DNA of 64,000 nucleotides from Corbicula japonica (taxonomy: Eukaryota > Mollusca > Bivalvia > Venerida > Cyrenidae): NCBI GenBank assembly GCA_038501625.1, contig JAZAYU010000128.1:1-64000 (forward strand). The letters are read 5' to 3'. Position numbers and translations under genes: made by a program. Positions within the stretch are counted from its first letter, which is position 1; each line of letters starts with the position of its first letter. Under the pieces are notes generated by a model, which was not told where the DNA came from, made no database searches, and saw nothing but the letters and a program-made list of their open reading frames with translations. This document shows positions 10,991 to 22,163 of this stretch, in pieces.

Positions 10991-12082
10991 GTCAAGCAAC
11001 TTGTAATGGAAAGTAATGAAAACTATTTTATCAAGAGTTAGTGTTGTCGAGTTGATAATTGTTGCAAATATATGAGTGCTGCATCATTTCGTGCACTTCA
11101 ACTCGTTTTGTGCAATCTGCTTAAAATTAGTTAAGGTTTCGTAGTATTGGCTGCTTTTGAAATTCAAGTGTGTAGCTTTTCCTTTTAAATTAACATCGCA
11201 TTAAATAACACTGGATATTTAGACGACTTAAAAGGCGAAAAGATTAAACGTAAAAACTTAAGATGTTCTTTCTTATTTAAATTAAATTTGAAGGATAACG
11301 TTTACAAATTTTGGTAATTCAGTTAATTTAATTTTGTTAACAGTTCTGCGACGATACATATTTGTCTATAAGGAATACTGATTTAATTGAAAACAAAATA
11401 AGGCAGTCTGGATTTCCATGAACTAACGTTATATAATGACAAAGTTAAATTAGACCTACAGATTTTTTTTGAATATTGGTTTTAACTAAACTTGTAAGTT
11501 CATTGCGTTCGCAGAGAAAAATGTGACTTCGGGAAATCGACGTCACTTCTTGAATTAAATATTCAAGGATAAAATATAATAATGTAGCCATAAATTGTAA
11601 CACAAACGTGTTTAAAGTTTCATTGAAAAAAAACTAACCTTTGTTCTTTCAAAAACAACAAACACTGAAAATGCTAAAAATATCGACAAAAATATAAGTC
11701 ACTTTTCCTTACATCGAGGCTTAATTTTACTTTCTCGTATTATGTGACTGTGACTAAAAACTAGAGCCAAACTTACAGCAGTTTCTAAATCTGACTAAAT
11801 CACGCCAGTATTAATGGTTTTACTTTACAATCGTCATTTTAAACGACGGCAAGGGTTGTTACCTTATAAAATTCATTATAGTCGGTAGTTTTGCTTGACA
11901 TTTTCACTTTTTTAACAATTATATTAATCAATTCAGAAAAAACTTTAACAGATTTTAGATATTTTTATTTATTATCATTTTGCCCTATTTTTCTCTGTCA
12001 TAGTCAAAATAGCCTATATTAATTTAGTAACGTATGTCACCAAGATGAAGATTTCTAAATAAGAAATTAAGGAATTTTTCAG
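10991..12082. other. upstream region of the receptor gene
   Basis: AT-rich, no repeat recognised. No TATA box, initiator or CpG-rich block can be singled out. The sequence immediately before the first coding ATG ends in TTTTTCAG, so a non-coding first exon further upstream is plausible and the true promoter may lie in or beyond this stretch. Confidence 0.4.
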
Positions 12083-12455
12083 ATGGCTGACGTAGATAAA
12101 GGTGTCGGGAGAGGTCTCAGTTTTATAGAGCTGAAAGAAAATGCAGAGCGGATCGGTAAATGTTTGGATGAAGAAGAACACACTTCTGCACAAACTACAC
12201 AATTTATGCACATGGCTGACTCTGCTGAAGCTGCCCGAGGAGATCCGAGTTCTACAATGGTGGATGTAAGCATGGAGAAACTCGATCAAGATATAAGTTC
12301 ATATGATGTGAATGCACTAATAACGAATGAAGGAAACGCGAACAAGTGTAAGAAAAATGCGTGCAAAATTATAGCGATAACAACAGTTGCTATAATTCTT
12401 ACCGCTATGGCGGCGGCGGCATCTGTTGGCGTGATTCTCATCTTGAAATCTCAAG
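12083..12455 (+). CDS. exon: cytoplasmic tail and transmembrane anchor
   Basis: Encodes residues 1-124. The tail is acidic and polar, with F-I-E-L-K-E-N (14-20), D-E-E-E-H (29-33) and S-S-Y-D-V (72-76), and no recognised kinase or adaptor motif. Residues 94-121 are a hydrophobic run rich in Ile, Ala and Val, preceded by a basic cluster at 88-95. No signal peptide precedes it, so this is a signal anchor. The exon ends TCTCAAG before a GTTAGT donor, phase 1; reading on would hit a stop at once. The ATG directly follows TTTTTCAG, so it may be the first codon of an internal exon after a 5'-UTR exon; a further upstream coding exon cannot be excluded. Confidence 0.8.
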
Positions 12456-12639
12456 GTTAGTTGCAGTTTTGTAAGTAAAAACAGAACATTAAATTTAATG
12501 TGTTATTCATTGTGTTAAAATGTTTCAAATATAAAAAATGGTTTTATTTCTTATACGTTTTGTATTAATTTCGTTAAGAGACATACAATTATATTTAGAA
12601 GACAAAAATAAGTTATATATTGCAAAAATCGTGAAATAA

Positions 12640-12840
12640 GCATGAGGCATGAAACATCAGGAATGGCCCCATCCACCAGCCACAGCCTCCCCACACAGCC
12701 AAAAAAGTAGAGAGGAGAAGAGAGAAGAGACCATGGTTATACAATGATCAGTTTCAAAATAGACGCCACAAACTATTTACGAAAGTAAGATGGTACGGTC
12801 AGTGGCAAAACAATTCGCCAATTATTTGTGGGCGTTTCAA
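12640..12840 (+). repeat. SINE-like repeat family S2 copy
   Basis: Body from ATCAGGAATGGCC through CACAGCCTCCCCACACAG, an AGAGAGG-type purine stretch, AATAGACGCCACAAAC and GGTACGGTCAGTGGCAAAAC. It sits between the membrane exon and the first CCP exon and runs in the gene's direction. Confidence 0.65.
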
Positions 12841-12940
12841 CCAGATGTTTTAGAAGTAGTATGGATAACTTGAAAAAGGTTGGTGTATTATTAACTTGTT
12901 ACTGAAATAATTCATTTAATAAGTCCATGAATGCTTGTAG

Positions 12941-13031
12941 CGGAAAAGTGTGAGCCTGTAGCGTTACGTGGAGGAACAGTGACCTATTCTGGAAAAAAGC
13001 CAAGATACGAGGGATCATATGCACACTATAG
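12941..13031 (+). CDS. exon: first half of CCP/sushi domain
   Basis: Residues 125-154 begin A-E-K-C-E-P, giving CCP cysteine 1, and end at a G-S-Y-A-H-Y-R segment that fits the G-x-x-Y/F strand before cysteine 2. Acceptor GCTTGTAG, donor GTATGT. Enters in phase 1 and leaves in phase 2, so the exon pairs only with one starting in phase 2; the exon at 20280 does. CCP domains are often split by a phase-2 intron at this place. Confidence 0.85.
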
Positions 13032-13599
13032 GTATGTACAACTCTTAAATAAATATATTATTTTAATGTATTCATTTGAATAGTGTTAATCATAAATGTC
13101 AGTGAGAGTAATACTACCATATCGATTAGCGCAATACTACCATATCGCTGAGCGCAATACTAACTTACTTCTTTTCAGTTTGTGAATGGTAATAAAAATC
13201 ATTTTTCATGGTATTATTCAATTAACTTTAAAGGAAAAAAAGAAGCCCAGAAAACTGACTGCGTCGATCACACTCGTTTAAATATTAAAAACAATCGAAC
13301 CAGAATAAACGAATGGGAAATTAAAGATATACTCAACAAAATCTTTATTTGATATAGAACGGAAATGGTTATTACCGAAACTTAAGAATTATTAATTGTT
13401 TTAAATGCAGTACTTAAGCAAAGCATTTCTTCATTACACTGAATTGAATGTACCGTATAATATCAAATGATTAACTAGGTGTAGCCGGAATATTTAAACC
13501 ACCAAACTTGCCAGATTATAGAGTCCTTTAAAATTGTATTTGCTCTAAACGAGAAGGTAACACTACAAAAAACACAAGGTATATATTCCAGAAAGATAA

Positions 13600-13690
13600 A
13601 TATGCATATTAAGAATCGCCACACTCGGAAAACACAGCCTCCCCACGCAGCGAAAAAGTAGAGAGGAAAAGAGAGCATGTGTTTGGTATT
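13600..13690 (+). repeat. SINE-like repeat family S2, 5'-body fragment
   Basis: Carries AATATGCATATTAAGAATCG, CACAGCCTCCCCACGCAGCG and GTAGAGAGGAAAAGAGAGCAT, then departs from the family. Confidence 0.6.
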
Positions 13691-13971
13691 TAATATAACC
13701 AATTGCTAAACTAGCTGGAATGTTGCAACTACGTAAATTAATAGCTTAAACGTACGGAAACAAATATTTGAGTGCTCTTCAAACACAAATATTTACACTT
13801 CAACTTAACTCTACGATAAAGTCTTATTCATCAAACGGATCATAATTTCTATTGGTAAACAGTGGGACGTATTATTTTATAAGGCGTGGCTAGAGTAGAG
13901 CCGTTCATAATGTATTGGATGTTGCACAATGTTTTGACGTGTGAAGTCACTGAGCAAACACGCTTTGCCAC

Positions 13972-15303
13972 TAGTCTAGATCATCTAGACGTTCTGTCAT
14001 TGATCAGTGTCACACTGCTCTGACGAACGTCTAGAGACATCGCTATATAAAAAGTCTGACCGACAGGTGGCGCTTTTGTATGGTAAACAAATCCAAAATC
14101 AATCGCGATTTCTAATGAAATTTGTTAACAGTGCTTCAACCGTATTTCTCCCACACTGGGCAAAGTGAAATTAAGGTAATAAGATATCGAGCTACAAAAT
14201 CAGGTATATGGTTTATAAACAAATGACGTTTAAGTACTTGCCTACCCGATTTTACATAAATGAATACAAATATATGACTCGCCGTTGCTGCCTCTTCGTG
14301 ATTATGGTATTAGACTGTCACGTTGTATAGGTGGACGGGTGGTCCAGTGGTAACGCGTTGGTCTACAAATCCGGAGGTCGTGAGTTCGAATCCCGAACAC
14401 GGCGCTTGAAATTTATGTAATATACGTCTAGTGTTTCCCATCCAACTTAGTACTGGATCACTTCCAGGAAGAAGAATTTCAGTGCGTGTATCGGTATTAT
14501 AAACCGGGCACGTTAAAGAATCAGAGGGTCTCTTCGAAAAGAGCTGTGGTTGCCTACCCGGATTCCCTGTATCTGTATCTAAAAGCTATCTCTCTATAGT
14601 TATCTGCACCTGTCAGATTTATATCTATATATAGATATATGTGTGTAAATACTCAGTGGTGGTGTTGATATATACTTGTTGATGTCATGAATATGATGGT
14701 AAGGGTAACATACGCTGAATACAGCGATCTCCTATAATGCAGGTAAAAGAAAGTGTACATATACAAAAATCCTTATCCTCTGGTGAAGAGGTGTGCTCCT
14801 ATGAATAATGGTATGGCAGTTGTCATTGTACGGTTATTGATAAAAAGTGAAGAATACCAAAATCTCTCTAACGGAAAAATGCAGTTCAGTCAAACTTTGC
14901 ATAAATAAATCTAATTATGTATGTTTATTATTTATACGTTTAGAAAAGTTAGAACAGTAAAAAAATAGTTTGACCTGAAAATTATTCCAACATTCTACAG
15001 CCAAACACAAAAACAAAGCAACACTTAACATCAAATTGAATGCCTTCCTCAGTTTACTTGAACGCGCCTTTGGGCGCAATAATGCAGTTAAAAATGCGTG
15101 CCCCCGTAGGATAATAATGTTTTATCGATTTCCAGCTGACAGGGCGACAGTCTAAAAAATAATTTTCACAAGACAACAACGCCGATCCATACTAATGCCC
15201 TAATTACAAGCCTCGATTTGGAGTGTCTGACTTTTTAACGAACAATGTCTTCAGACGTACTGATCGCCATTGCGAAATCAGAGCGTCTGAATGATTGAGA
15301 CTA
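13972..15303 (+). mobile_element. TIR element with 10-14-bp target duplication carrying a tRNA-derived SINE
   Basis: The left end TAGTCTAGATCATCTAGACG and the reverse complement of the right end, TAGTCTCAATCATTCAGACG, match with few differences. GCTTTGCCAC occurs immediately outside both ends (13962-13971 and 15304-15313); the direct repeat is 14 bp if TAGT is counted as flank. Ten-base target duplications with inverted ends fit a Mutator-like non-autonomous element. The interior carries the tRNA-like block at 14332-14404 and no transposase. It lies in the intron that splits the CCP domain. A partial inverted relative is at 4060-4713. Confidence 0.7.
14332..14404 (+). repeat. tRNA-like SINE head
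   Basis: Box A GTGGTCCAGTGGTAACGCG and box B GTGAGTTCGAATCCC are both clear. Nearly identical to the minus-strand block at 4279-4352, including flanks, so it is a repeat and not a single-copy tRNA gene. A diverged CTACAAA replaces the CTACCAA of the other copy. Confidence 0.7.
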
Positions 15304-15532
15304 GCTTTGCCACTAGTAGCTACGAAAATGCCAACCTCCGCGCAGTGATTTGCTTCATTTCGCTATTGAAACTGTAAGGGGAAGTAACCACTGCGGGGAG
15401 TTTGCGAAAATGCGTTCCGTCATTCACTGTGTCGTCAACGTTGCTGTTCCAACAGCCATTTGAAAAACCCGTCATATCACGATTTCTTCTAATAATTTCT
15501 GTACTAATGAGAGTATTCATGGGTGTAAATAT

Positions 15533-15687
15533 AAGGATTAAATCGATATTTAATGTTTTTCATTTGGGTATGAAAAACTGTAGAATTGTTTAAATTACGC
15601 GAGAAGCCTTTCGGGCTTCACACACTTTAAACAAACCAACTGTTTTCCATACCCAAATGAAAACCATCAAATATCGATTCAATCCTT
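15533..15687. repeat. palindromic MITE family P1, copy 1
   Basis: Arms AAGGATTAAATCGATATTTA and the reverse complement of its partner at 15660-15687 pair over about 45 bp, continuing through TTTTCATTTGGGTATG. The centre contains a small GAAGCC-TTTC-GGGCTTC stem. The same family is present at 28880-29005 in another intron of the gene. Confidence 0.8.
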
Positions 15688-15904
15688 AAATTATATCATT
15701 TGCATGGATGTCCAAATGTCAAAAAATGAAAATGGAGCTGATTTAATTCAATAAAATACTTTTTACGGCCAGTACTTTGAAATAACAACGTTGAGTTGAT
15801 ACGCAATTAGCATGGTTCATTAAGTTTTTCATAATTCTTCATAATATGGTTGCAGTTACCCGCTCCCAGGTAGAGGCAATAAAATTTGAAATTCACAGTA
15901 GCGC

Positions 15905-16258
15905 TAAAAAGTACATTCTAACGCACTAAATAAATTTCGAGCAATCTGATTGGTCAGATGGCGAAAATTTGCGACCGTAAAATTCCTTGTTTACTGTCGT
16001 TTGACGTTGACGTCATTTCCTGTTATGACAAACAATCCTGAAAAAGGCATTATGGCCGAAACGTCGATGTAATAAAAATGTTGAAGTTTGACCTCTATTT
16101 GGGATTTATTAAACTTGTTTACTGTCGGTAATCTCACTGACGTATGGGTTCCCTTGGGTAATACCGTACCGTTGTTTACTATACGGATAAATAGAACATG
16201 GTACCCGTTTAACATATGGAATGAGGCCCGATTGAGAATAGTATGGAAGCGCGTTAGA
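15905..16258. other. diverged element with short internal direct and inverted repeats; possible Penelope-like 3' end
   Basis: CATTCTAACGCAC (15913) is answered by GCGCGTTAGAAT (16249), and CTTGTTTACTGTCG occurs twice (15988 and 16118). At 16039-16070 the sequence CCTGAAAAAGGC, a short stem and GGCCGAAACGTCGATG resemble the hammerhead-like signature found at the ends of Penelope-like retroelements, but the core base expected at one position is changed. Open frames on both strands here show no domain. Confidence 0.35.
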
Positions 16259-16414
16259 ATAGGAATAACCATGTCGTAATTTTGAAGTTTGCGACGGTAT
16301 ACACAGATTTTAATGGTCTTAAATCATTTTAACGGCGCCGTTAAAAATATTTGCGACCATTAAAATCTGTGTATACCGTGGCAAACTTCAAAATTACGGC
16401 ATGGTTATTCCTAT
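16259..16414. repeat. large near-perfect palindrome
   Basis: AATAGGAATAACCATG at 16259 mirrors CATGGTTATTCCTAT ending at 16414. The arms of about 60 bp run on through TTTGAAGTTTGCGACGGTAT and CACAGATTTTAATGGTC, and the centre includes AACGGCGCCGTT. Likely a MITE, or two facing terminal repeats of a collapsed element. Confidence 0.8.
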
Positions 16415-19400
16415 CTTTAGTCAGTAAAATAACCTGTTACCGATGTCGTGCAGTGATGAACACGTATATCAGGGCTGTCCGATCAACCTTTTTTGGGGTG
16501 TCCCGGTTAGCTCGATTGGTTACGTCGTCGGAATTGCAGGACTGTACGCGTTGTCGCCGTGACGATGCGCCTTCGCTCCAAGCTAGAGGCAAATTATTTG
16601 TTACAATAACAATTTCAGTTTAACATTTTCGTTTCGTACAGAGCGAGAAGTAAATATTTCTAAACTGATGCTAGTTTACTCCCAGTGGCCGACCTCAAGA
16701 TACAGTCTTAACAGCGTTTTGTAGCACGACGAAGTAATAATATTTATCATGCACCCTAATGCTAAGGCTCCTATACCCGCCGGGGTGATATTTGTTTCGC
16801 ATATCGGTCACCGACCCGATATTGCTTGCTCCGTGTTAAGTTTACCATAAAAGCCGAGGACATCTGTAGTCCAATCCGGCGAGACCTCTCATACGTAACT
16901 CCGCCCACTTAGTGACGAACTACTTTCCGGAAGCCATTGTAACTAATGTAAACAAATATCGATAACGAAACATTTTTCCGTATTTCACTTTATTTCATAA
17001 AATTTGAAAACAAATAATATTGTTTTTTGTCTTTTTTTTTGAGAAAAACGTTTATTAAACACTGCCTATTGGACTTTCTCCGGTAATTCGTCTGTTTTCG
17101 TCAGTTTTCAAATGCGTTATTCCTGTAAATTCGTGGCCCGTACGATTGTTGTTGATGGCGAGATGTGGATTCATTTTTTTCATGGGAAACTCTGTAAAAG
17201 AAGAGAAAAAAACACTTCGTTTAAAAAAAACTTTGGCTGACTCCAAAAAACACTTACATTTTGAAACATGTCTGCAAAAGCAATAATAATTATGACAGAC
17301 TGAAGAGTGCAACAGATTGCTTAAAAACAAGGTTTTGTGAAATAAAATTACTGGTTTACAATTATTTTGTGACAGAATAAAAGCGGAAGAAGAATTAAAC
17401 CTCTTGTTGTAAACTGTCAATAGAGAATAACAGTTTTTTAAAGTTTATTTAACAGTGTTTTTCTGCACCTTTTTGAGAAGGGATTGGTGAAATACTAAAA
17501 CATTTTCACTGAAAATGAGAATTTCAATTGAATTAATCAAATGTTGAAAAAAATTATTATTTTTAAAGAGTCTACAGATTGATCACCAATCCCCCAAATT
17601 AAATTACAGACTACTTTATTTTTCATCATAAGCAAGTAACAGATATTTTGGCTAGAATGAAGTTTACCGGTATGATTTACATAGAGCTCGGGCAATAATA
17701 TATGTATTTTATGCAAGCGGGGTGTGGGGGCGGCAGCACCCATTAACCACTATATTCTGGACTAACTGTTCAATGAATAAATGAATTAAAATGGCAGCGG
17801 GGTTATGGGAGGTCAACATCAAATTTTACGGTAAACTGCAGGTGTCCCGATATTTTTTTCTTGCTAATGTTTTGGGAAAAACCATGGTTTGCAATTAGGA
17901 ATGGGACTGATGGCTCTGAATGTTCTTCATGCAGGCCGAAATTGTTAATGCATAGTCTGTTGCCTTTTTTTAACAATGAAATCTTTCCAAAAATCTTGAG
18001 TAATGATTTATCTTATAAACGTTGAAGTTTAAAAGATGACAATTTGGAGCAAGTGTTTATTAAGTTTCTTCACAATATTTTATAAAATTTATGCACACGG
18101 TCCATTTACTAATTATTTAGCCTACTATTTTTAAACCTAAAGTAGGAAGTGTTTTTCAATAATTTAAAATTTCTGTCGTAGTATATAAACATGCATAATT
18201 ATGATGTTGTAAAATAAAACTCTGATTTAAAATTTTTACCTTTTTTGTCTCACAACTCCAGTACGGTCAGTACCCCTAGTAAATTCGGCATGACAGAGAC
18301 TTCCATTCATAGGGTTAGAAAATCCTGGTGGGACCAACCTAAAAATGATATAAACCATGTTACTGTTTTATGATATGCATTAAAACACATCGCAGGTATA
18401 GGGTTTTGAGGCAAAACTCATAAAAAATATACAAAGTTATGGTTAATAGTCAATTTTTAATTAACCTTTAACTCCAAATATACACTTTTAATGCATGGTC
18501 CTCCAGTGTAGAACCAGATCAACTGGCATTATCCTTGATTTGTGATCTCGATTCGCATTAGTTGCATCTTGGTCAGAAATAACATAACGAATATAAAAGC
18601 GAACAGTTTAGATGGAACAAATGAGGCAGCTGATCTGGATCTACAATATTCACTCAGTGGATGCAATAAAGGTTTTTACATAATCAAATACTGGACAAGC
18701 TCTTTTCTGCCTTTTTTGAGAAAAAAGACCCTTTCAAAAATTTGGAAATTCATGTCAAGAATCATTCAAAATAAGTAAAAAATGTAAAACAACTGTAATT
18801 GTAAAGCGATTGATAAATCCTGTCTCGTACTGTCCTAAAACATGTGTTTTTGACTCGCACTAAGCATCCAGATTGCGTGAACATGTTCGGCATCAAAAAT
18901 TTTATCTTTCAATAGGATTTATTTTTAATTGGGAGAAAAATCAAAATTTGCAAATGGGAATGCATCTGACCCATGGTTTGCACAGCAAAAGGGCTGTGGA
19001 ATGGAATCACTCATATTACCGGACTAAAATTGAAGATTTTTCTTTGTAACTTTTGTAGATCTATTTGCACTTCTGATTTCAAAATGTGTTTATTCAACTG
19101 ATAAAATTGTCCTGTCAATGGATTGTTGGGTAAACAGGTGAAAAAGTAACCTGAAAATGAACAATTTTAAACACTGTCAAATAAACATTTTAAATTAAAA
19201 ATTACCTTAATAATACATTTGAGATATCATCCTTCATCACTGAACAGGTCAAGCGTTGACTGATCTCATTCTCAGTTACTGTAGTGGGTCTGCTGTAGAC
19301 CCTGTTCTTTTGAAGACCAGCATAGATCTATCTGATGAAACAAGTGATGTTTGCTATCATGGCCCCTCTTTAGTCTAATGGATATTCAAATTCGGTGCTG

Positions 19401-20022
19401 CGTTGATGCCTCATGTTATTAAATATGTCTCAGTGGCATTTCCTTGTCCAATGTCAAAAATGATAACGATGACACAAGTCACTGAACTGGATTCCAGAAA
19501 CATAGCGATACTTCACTTTTCCGTTGCCACTTTATTTTGTTATAAATCCGATTTCTGATTAAAACAGTTGTTTCTCGATATAGTTTTCCACGAACAATTG
19601 TTAATTTATCAAATCACACCGAAATAAACACAAGTTTTTGTCAGAAAAAAATGGCGTCCACTACCTCGCTAAATAAATTTGACTGATCATATTCCTGAAC
19701 AATAAACGTTCGTTTGAGCTTATTTTACTTCGTTTATTTTAAATTTGGATAAGAAATGAGTAGTTTATCGCTTGAAAATGTACTAATTTCTCAAAATTTT
19801 ATGTAAAACATAATAAAAGGGGCCGCGATAAATTAGAACTATTTATCGGCGCGTAGGAAATACCGCGTACGTTGTTAACGGTTGTTTTTGAAAAAATCAC
19901 GGTGATAAAACCTTTCATAATGAATTTAGCATACACAAAATCACAGCGGTAAACCTATTCCATGTGAATTTAGCATACAGTAGAAAAACATCGCTATTTT
20001 AGTGGTAAGTGCATGATAAATA
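16415..20022. other. intronic stretch without recognised gene or element
   Basis: Part of the intron between the two CCP exons. A 121-codon minus-strand frame at 17055-17420 is rich in Ser, Phe, Cys and Asn with no domain I recognise. A short block near 18560-18675, beginning CATCTTGGTCAGAAATAAC, recurs diverged near 63450-63580, so some of this is dispersed repeat. Confidence 0.4.
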
Positions 20023-20168
20023 GAATAACAGGTTACTGTCTTGCGATATAAGTGTTATCAGGCTCGGCCGATATGGGGGCGGAGGAGCTCGGCAGAGCCT
20101 CGCCCCTCCGCTCCCCATATCGGCCTCGCCTGATAACACTTATATCGCAAGACAGTAACCTGTTATTC
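20023..20168. repeat. 146-bp near-perfect palindrome beside the second CCP exon
   Basis: Left arm starts GAATAACAGGTTACTGTCTT and the right arm ends with its exact reverse complement. Pairing continues through TGCGATATAAGTGTTATCAG with almost no mismatches; the GC-rich centre (GGCCGATATGGGG ... CCCCATATCGGCC) has only small differences. It lies 111 bp upstream of the exon at 20280. The high arm identity suggests recent insertion or active maintenance. Confidence 0.9.
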
Positions 20169-20279
20169 TCTATATATATACTTATATATATTGTTGTAAA
20201 AATACACGACTTCCATATTAAACAAATATAAGAATACATGCACACAAAAACGTTTTAATTGCATTTCTTCCTTTTTTAG

Positions 20280-20377
20280 TTGCGACGAGGGGTACAGCCT
20301 GTTTCCAGCCACAAACGATTCATATTCGGAATGTTTGAAAAATCTTTCATGGAGTCCGGAACTTCCTAGCTGCTACA
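20280..20377 (+). CDS. exon: second half of CCP/sushi domain
   Basis: Completes the CCP domain (residues about 155-187): S-C-D-E-G-Y-S-L holds cysteine 2, S-E-C-L-K-N-L-S-W holds cysteine 3 and the conserved Trp, and P-E-L-P-S-C-Y holds cysteine 4. All four cysteines of the fold are therefore present with the first-half exon. N-D-S and N-L-S are potential N-glycosylation sites. Acceptor CTTTTTTAG; donor GTAAGT, a strong match; leaves in phase 1, so it can join any EGF exon. Confidence 0.88.
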
Positions 20378-20529
20378 GTAAGTAATGCGCACAATATTTC
20401 ATCTATATAGGCACGCATATGTGTAAACAACCATTATGGACTTTGGGTGTATTGCTAGAAACAGTTAAATTATTATTTAAAACAGCCGTCAAATTGAACT
20501 TTAAAACCATATCGAATATGACTTATATG

Positions 20530-20720
20530 AACATAAGGCAGGCTCGGTTTGACTAAGCATGTTCATGGGCAGTAATAGAAATGCATGGGACTGTCCGCTC
20601 CACCTTGCCATTCCATTCAGCGGCGTAAGGTTCCCAGAAAGAATAGGTCTTCACAAAATGAGACAAAAATATCTGCGGAACTGAATAGTCTAAGAATAGT
20701 ACTTTGGCAGGGTATCTAAG
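20530..20720 (-). repeat. dispersed repeat family S3 copy
   Basis: On the minus strand it reads CATTTCTATTACTGCCCATG, AACCGAGCCTGCCT and the GCCGCTGAATGGAATGGCAA segment of the family. It starts about 150 bp after the CCP exon's donor. Confidence 0.55.
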
Positions 20721-21280
20721 AATATATATACTCAACAAAAATGTTTTGCAACTTTTGCATTTTTTAACAATTAAAAACAACGAAGTAAACAAGTGGTACA
20801 AAACTATATCTAATATGAAAGAACTATTGTCCCAGCATAATATCCTTTATGCAAATTGAAGCTTTTATCAATAATGATTGAAAACGAATGACGAAGATTA
20901 TTGGATATAGGCTGTCACTTTTTCACAAATCAGCAGATTTTATCCCAAATGAGTGAGAAGTAGAAATTTCGTGAAACTCCACTGACAGTGTAAGAACATT
21001 CTAAGTTGTCAAAAGCACATAAGAAATCTGTCTTACTACATAATTTTATGTTTACATTGTGTCTCTGTTATGGATTTAATAAAACATTATGATTTTGTAC
21101 CATTTGTCTTTTTTATTTCCCTTCCATGCAAAACAAAGAGAAAGTTGCAATACATTTTAGTTGAGTATATTATTGCATGTTACCGAGAATTCAAACGGCA
21201 AACATTAAATAAGGAACGTACAATATGATATGGGTTATTGAACACTATCCAAAATGATTAAAATGTCATACTCGTTTCAG

Positions 21281-21394
21281 ATGTTGATGACTGTATGTCC
21301 AGCCCCTGTGGGAACAATGCGACATGCAATGACATGGTCGGTCGATACAACTGTACATGTGCTGATGGCTTCATGGGAGAATTATGTGAAATCA
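21281..21394 (+). CDS. exon: EGF1
   Basis: The most diverged unit and probably the founder-side domain (residues 188-225): begins D-D-C-M-S-S-P-C, then C-G-N-N-A-T-C, Y-N-C-T-C and G-E-L-C-E. All six cysteines present. C-M-S-S-P-C fits the O-glucose motif and C-G-N-N-A-T-C the O-fucose motif. Donor GTAAAA. Phase 1 on both sides, 114 nt, like the rest of the array. Confidence 0.9.
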
Positions 21395-21635
21395 GTAAAA
21401 CTCATTCTTTCAAATTTCGATTTTCTCTAAAATTCATATTTATTCAATAAATAATGTTAACTTACCATTCATAATGGTCGATTTTTATGAAAGTAAATCA
21501 TTTGGAAAAAGTAAGTTACTAGATTGTTTTGTTTATTGGTCACATAAAGAGTGTCTTTGTTTGAAAATAAATCATTTGCGAAAGTTGAGTTAGATCGTTT
21601 TTTTTATTAGTCATATTAAGAGTGTTTCATTTCAG

Positions 21636-21749
21636 ACATAAATGAGTGCGATTCAGGACCTTGCAAAAATGGTGGATCTTGTTCAGATAGTATAAACGGG
21701 TATACTTGCACTTGTCAACAAGGGTTCGAAGGAATCAATTGTGAAACTG
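21636..21749 (+). CDS. exon: EGF2
   Basis: [11 protein letters not shown] core, then N-G-Y-T-C-T-C and G-F-E-G-I-N-C. Six cysteines. First of the closely related I-N-E-C units. Joined to EGF1 the first codon becomes Asn; after other exons it would be Asp, which is one of the calcium-ligand positions. Confidence 0.9.
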
Positions 21750-21868
21750 GTAATAATTACATCTGATTTTGAGTACCTTTTACATAACTTTTGATCATAA
21801 TAAATATTAATTCTAAACGAATTAAACATGTTCAATGTATAATTTTTTTGAGTGATGTTTCATTTCAG

Positions 21869-21973
21869 ACATTAATGAATGCGCTACTGAACCATGCAAA
21901 AATGGCGGACTATGTGCAGAAAATGTGACTGGGTATACTTGCACGTGTCAACAAGGAATCAACTGTGAAACTG
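21869..21973 (+). CDS. exon: EGF3, shortened by three residues
   Basis: 105 nt, 9 nt shorter than its siblings, so the frame is kept. The missing codons are Gly-Tyr-Glu of the usual Q-G-Y-E-G-I-N-C, leaving C-Q-Q-G-I-N-C. The loop between cysteines 5 and 6 is therefore cut from eight to five residues. C-A-T-E-P-C has Thr instead of Ser, so the O-glucose motif is weakened, and G-G-L-C lacks the O-fucose acceptor. The intron before it is only 119 bp. Confidence 0.85.
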
Positions 21974-22100
21974 GTATCAAATGAATCTTGTTAAAAACGT
22001 TTCCGTATTTTGTATCACTAATTGGAATATTATACACAAAACGAATAAGGTTTGTGACAGTCGGCGTTAATATTTGGTAAAAAAGACAACATTCATAACC

Positions 22101-22160
<60 letters not shown>
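22101..22160. repeat. (AAT)n microsatellite
   Basis: About 19 TAA/AAT units in the intron after EGF3. The poly-leucine frame on the minus strand is a product of the repeat. Confidence 0.95.

Positions 22161-22163
<3 letters not shown>

Noticed and set aside
12014..12289. Minus-strand frames of 64 and 91 codons across the first coding exon
   Set aside because: Antisense shadows of the well-supported membrane exon.
16490..16560. tRNA-like box A (GGTTAGCTCGATTGGTTACG)
   Set aside because: No box B at a suitable distance.
17055..17420. 121-codon minus-strand frame
   Set aside because: No domain, no splice partners, low-complexity Ser/Phe/Asn composition in AT-rich intron sequence.
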